This document shows, one piece after another, positions 61,547 to 64,000 of a stretch of 64,000 nucleotides of DNA; position 1 is the stretch's first letter; every line of letters begins with the position of its first letter. The notes below the pieces were generated by a model that did not search any database, was not told the origin of the DNA, and worked only from the letters and a program-made list of their open reading frames with translations. Position numbers and translations under genes: made by a program. The stretch comes from DAOOVD01 sp035369845 (lineage in GTDB: Bacteria > Bacillota > Desulfotomaculia > Desulfotomaculales > Pelotomaculaceae), in the NCBI GenBank assembly GCA_035369845.1, contig DAOOVD010000006.1:1-64000 (forward strand), written 5' to 3'.

Positions 61547-64000
61547 GTGAGCAAGGCGTTGGATATTCTTTATAAGGTGTTGGATTTCCAGAGCGGTTCA
61601 TTACTGCCAGCCTCTGAGAAACCAACATCCGGTTTAAAATGCGATGACTGGCTTGAAAAGGGTGAATGGCTGGCGGCGGCAAAACGCGCAGGCGCTGATA
61701 AAGTGTTCTTTGTTGAAAACAACCCGGTTGTCGTGTTTGCCGAATGCGGTTCCGATCATCTTGAAAAGGCAAAAGCCTTCAATCGTATCTGGAGCCTTGC
61801 CCGCCCCAGGCTGTTGTTTTTGGTTTCACCGGATGAAATATCCATACTGGATCTGGCGCAAAGACCCCTCAACTTATCTAAAATTCAAGAAGATGGTTCC
61901 GGGAAGCAGCGGCGCTTAAAAACACTGGCGACACTCCACGACGCCGGAAAAGTTGTTCAGGAACTGGAAGCGGTGCTTGTAATGGCCGTGCTGGGGAAAA
62001 TATCCCCACCAGACCTTAACATCGGAAAAGTTGGACAGGTGCTTCAACCTTTCCACCGCGATAATATTGAGTCCGGCAAAATCTTTGGAGACAGTCGATT
62101 CGGCGACACGAAAAACCGGGCGGATAAAGCTCTTATCCGCGACTTGAAAACGATCCGGCGCGAATTAATTCAAGCCGGTCTAGCGGGCCGGAAGCTGAAG
62201 TTTGCCCACGCCCTGATCGGCCGCTCAATTTTCATCCGCTATCTAGAAGACCGCGGGATCCTAACCCGGGATTACTTCCTGGAAGTTGCCCGACAGAATA
62301 CTGTATGGGCGGAACTTGTCAAGGACCAGCCATTCCGTGCCGGGCTTGACTTATCTGAGCGCCGGGCCTTCTACCCCCTGGCCCTGGAGAATAAGGAATT
62401 TACCTATGCCCTCTACAGGGCCCTTGCCCGGGACTTTAACGGAGACATGTTTCCCGATGTGGACGAGGAGGAACAGGCCGTCACCCAAAAGCACCTGAAG
62501 TTGATTCAAGATCTCCTCTACAGTGATGCCGGTGTCCAAAAGAAACTGTTCTTCTATTCCTACCGCTTTGATATTATTCCGCTTGATCTGATCAGCTCGA
62601 TTTACGAAGAGTTTTATCATTCATCTACCAGTGATGATGAAAAGAAAAGCAAAGCGAGACAGGACGGAGCTTATTATACTCCGCCGGTGCTGGTGGAATT
62701 GGTTCTATCCCGGTCATTGACTGCCGGGGAACTGCGAAAAAAACCCCGCGTGCTTGATCCGGCCTGTGGTTCAGGCATCTTTCTGGTTGAATCCTTCAGG
62801 CGGATCGTGCGCTATGAGTGGTACAGGAATCAAAAACGACTTGATTTTGATAGACTTAAGCAGATTCTCCATGAACAGATTGCCGGTATCGAGGTAAATG
62901 AAGAGGCCGCCCGGATCACGGCATTCAGCCTTTATCTCGCCATGCTTCATTATCTTGATCCGCCTGCAATTACGGAACATATTAAACAGGGCAACAGGCT
63001 GCCGAAGCTTTTAGTCTCCGAAAACAAGGCAAAGGACCACTGCAATTGTATTTGGGTGGGAAATGCTTTCGATATAGCATCGATAGATTCAAATCCGCTG
63101 TTATCGTCACGTTTTGGCAAACACTGCGCGGATGTTGTTGTAAGCAATCCGCCCTGGGGAGCGCCCGGAAACAAGGCTGGCGCCAAAGCAAAAGCCCGCG
63201 AAAACGTCATGCTCGAATGGTGCCGTGTTAACAACAAACCCATCGGTGACAAAGAACCTTCACAGGCGTTTCTCTGGCGTTCTCTCGATTTTCTGAAAGA
63301 TGGCGGAAAAGCGGGAATGCTGGTATCCGCCGGGGTGTTGTTCAAACACAGCGCCACCACCCAGGCGTTTCGCGAACAATGGCTAAACAATGTCAGGCTC
63401 CATGAGGTTTTTAACTTTACTCACGTAAGGAAGTTTTTCTTCAAAGGAGCTGACTCTCCCTTTGTGTTAATTTGCTTCACTAAAGGCAAACAGGATGATT
63501 TTCCCGTTAAGTATTGGTCGGCCAAACAAGTCACAGCTTTGAGAGAAACTCAGGCGATACTTCTATCCAAATATGATATTCATATTCTGCGGGATGAAAA
63601 CCTGGCGTCGAGTCAATTATGGAAGAGTTACTGGTTCGGCCGCTTGGCGGATAACCGGTTCATCAAATGGCTCCAATCCAAAAAACATCTCAGAGAATAT
63701 GTGGATCATAACAATTCGGGTCGCGGATATGAGTTGGCATCAAGAACTTTTAATGCAGACAGATTGCAGTCGTTTAAATCACTCTCCAAACTGGAGTCGC
63801 GTTATGAATTACCTGGATTCACTTCTCCGCCGGAACGTGTGCATCGCTTCGGCGCCCTAGGTTCGTACAGTGGACTGCGGGTGATTGTTAATGAAGGAAT
63901 TTCTGAAAGTTCACATCCTCGGGGAACAATAATCGCCCAATTTGTTGAAATGCCCTTTTGTTTCTACAGAAGCATCTATGGTTTAAAGCTGTCGGAACAA
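61547..64000 (+). CDS. pglX: BREX adenine-specific methyltransferase PglX (partial, cut by window end)
   Basis: The frame is open from a GTG at 61547 (CGAGGAG ten bases upstream) to the last base: 818 codons with no stop. The SAM motif VLDPACGSGIFLVESF is near residue 403, and the catalytic NPPWG near 534, both of the N6-adenine DNA methyltransferase type. A preceding AYYTPPVLVELVLSRSL segment is typical of such enzymes. A large helical N-terminal region (1-370) is BREX-like. It methylates host DNA to mark it as self. The gene continues past the window. Confidence 0.88.
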   Translation, partial: MSKALDILYKVLDFQSGSLLPASEKPTSGLKCDDWLEKGEWLAAAKRAGADKVFFVENNPVVVFAECGSDHLEKAKAFNRIWSLARPRLLFLVSPDEISILDLAQRPLNLSKIQEDGSGKQRRLKTLATLHDAGKVVQELEAVLVMAVLGKISPPDLNIGKVGQVLQPFHRDNIESGKIFGDSRFGDTKNRADKALIRDLKTIRRELIQAGLAGRKLKFAHALIGRSIFIRYLEDRGILTRDYFLEVARQNTVWAELVKDQPFRAGLDLSERRAFYPLALENKEFTYALYRALARDFNGDMFPDVDEEEQAVTQKHLKLIQDLLYSDAGVQKKLFFYSYRFDIIPLDLISSIYEEFYHSSTSDDEKKSKARQDGAYYTPPVLVELVLSRSLTAGELRKKPRVLDPACGSGIFLVESFRRIVRYEWYRNQKRLDFDRLKQILHEQIAGIEVNEEAARITAFSLYLAMLHYLDPPAITEHIKQGNRLPKLLVSENKAKDHCNCIWVGNAFDIASIDSNPLLSSRFGKHCADVVVSNPPWGAPGNKAGAKAKARENVMLEWCRVNNKPIGDKEPSQAFLWRSLDFLKDGGKAGMLVSAGVLFKHSATTQAFREQWLNNVRLHEVFNFTHVRKFFFKGADSPFVLICFTKGKQDDFPVKYWSAKQVTALRETQAILLSKYDIHILRDENLASSQLWKSYWFGRLADNRFIKWLQSKKHLREYVDHNNSGRGYELASRTFNADRLQSFKSLSKLESRYELPGFTSPPERVHRFGALGSYSGLRVIVNEGISESSHPRGTIIAQFVEMPFCFYRSIYGLKLSEQ

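Overview
The window looks like the chromosome of a spore-forming, anaerobic, moderately GC-rich Firmicute of the Desulfotomaculum/Pelotomaculum type. This is an inference. It rests on a spoVA-type sporulation operon, a tungsten aldehyde:ferredoxin oxidoreductase cluster, T-box and glmS-ribozyme regulation, strong AGGAGG ribosome sites and frequent GTG/TTG starts.

Region 1 (1-2.7 kb) holds decaying fatty-acid/carnitine-type genes: a fixC-fixX deletion fusion, an intact enoyl-CoA hydratase, an MFS transporter fragment on the other strand and a GntR/FCD regulator. Region 2 (2.7-11.9 kb) is an accessory catabolic cluster, all on the + strand. It has a two-gene PEP-synthase-like dikinase resembling phenylphosphate synthase, a tungsten AOR, a polyferredoxin, an HPr-kinase-like P-loop protein, an SDR dehydrogenase, a cyclase-family hydrolase, a MoaD/ThiS protein, a metallophosphoesterase and a DUF2284 protein. 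Region 3 (12-21.9 kb) encodes a complete acetoin/pyruvate-type 2-oxo-acid dehydrogenase complex (E1a, E1b, E2, E3), followed by archaeal-type GAPDH and PGK, lipB and lipA (which supply its lipoyl cofactor) and a tartrate/D-malate dehydrogenase-like enzyme. A palindromic motif upstream of the GntR gene recurs between E1a and E1b, which links regions 1 and 3.

Region 4 (21.9-28.2 kb) is mixed: a small membrane protein, a 40-nt hairpin repeat array, rsgA, an isochorismatase-like hydrolase, a secreted amidase-like protein, several very small genes, and argH. Region 5 (27.8-32.9 kb) is a spoVA(2mob)-like sporulation locus: DUF4363, DUF421, two DUF1657 proteins, DUF421-DUF1657, spoVAC, spoVAD, spoVAE and a lipoprotein. 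Region 6 (32.9-36.5 kb, minus strand) carries a crotonase-family isomerase with a MarR regulator, an internally deleted kinase-phosphatase and two unknown Cys/Pro-rich or helical proteins.

Region 7 (36.6-51.2 kb) is one long branched-chain amino acid operon behind a T-box leader: ilvE, ilvD, ilvB, ilvN, ilvC, a second ilvB, leuA, leuC, leuD, leuB and cimA. Together these can make valine and leucine, and isoleucine through citramalate. Region 8 (51.2-56.8 kb) is the conserved cdaA-cdaR-glmM-glmS group, with a glmS ribozyme before glmS. Region 9 (57.1 kb to the end) is the start of a type 3 BREX phage-defence system (brxF, brxC, and a pglX methyltransferase cut by the window edge), placed directly downstream of glmS. 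I see no tRNA, rRNA, CRISPR array or transposase gene.
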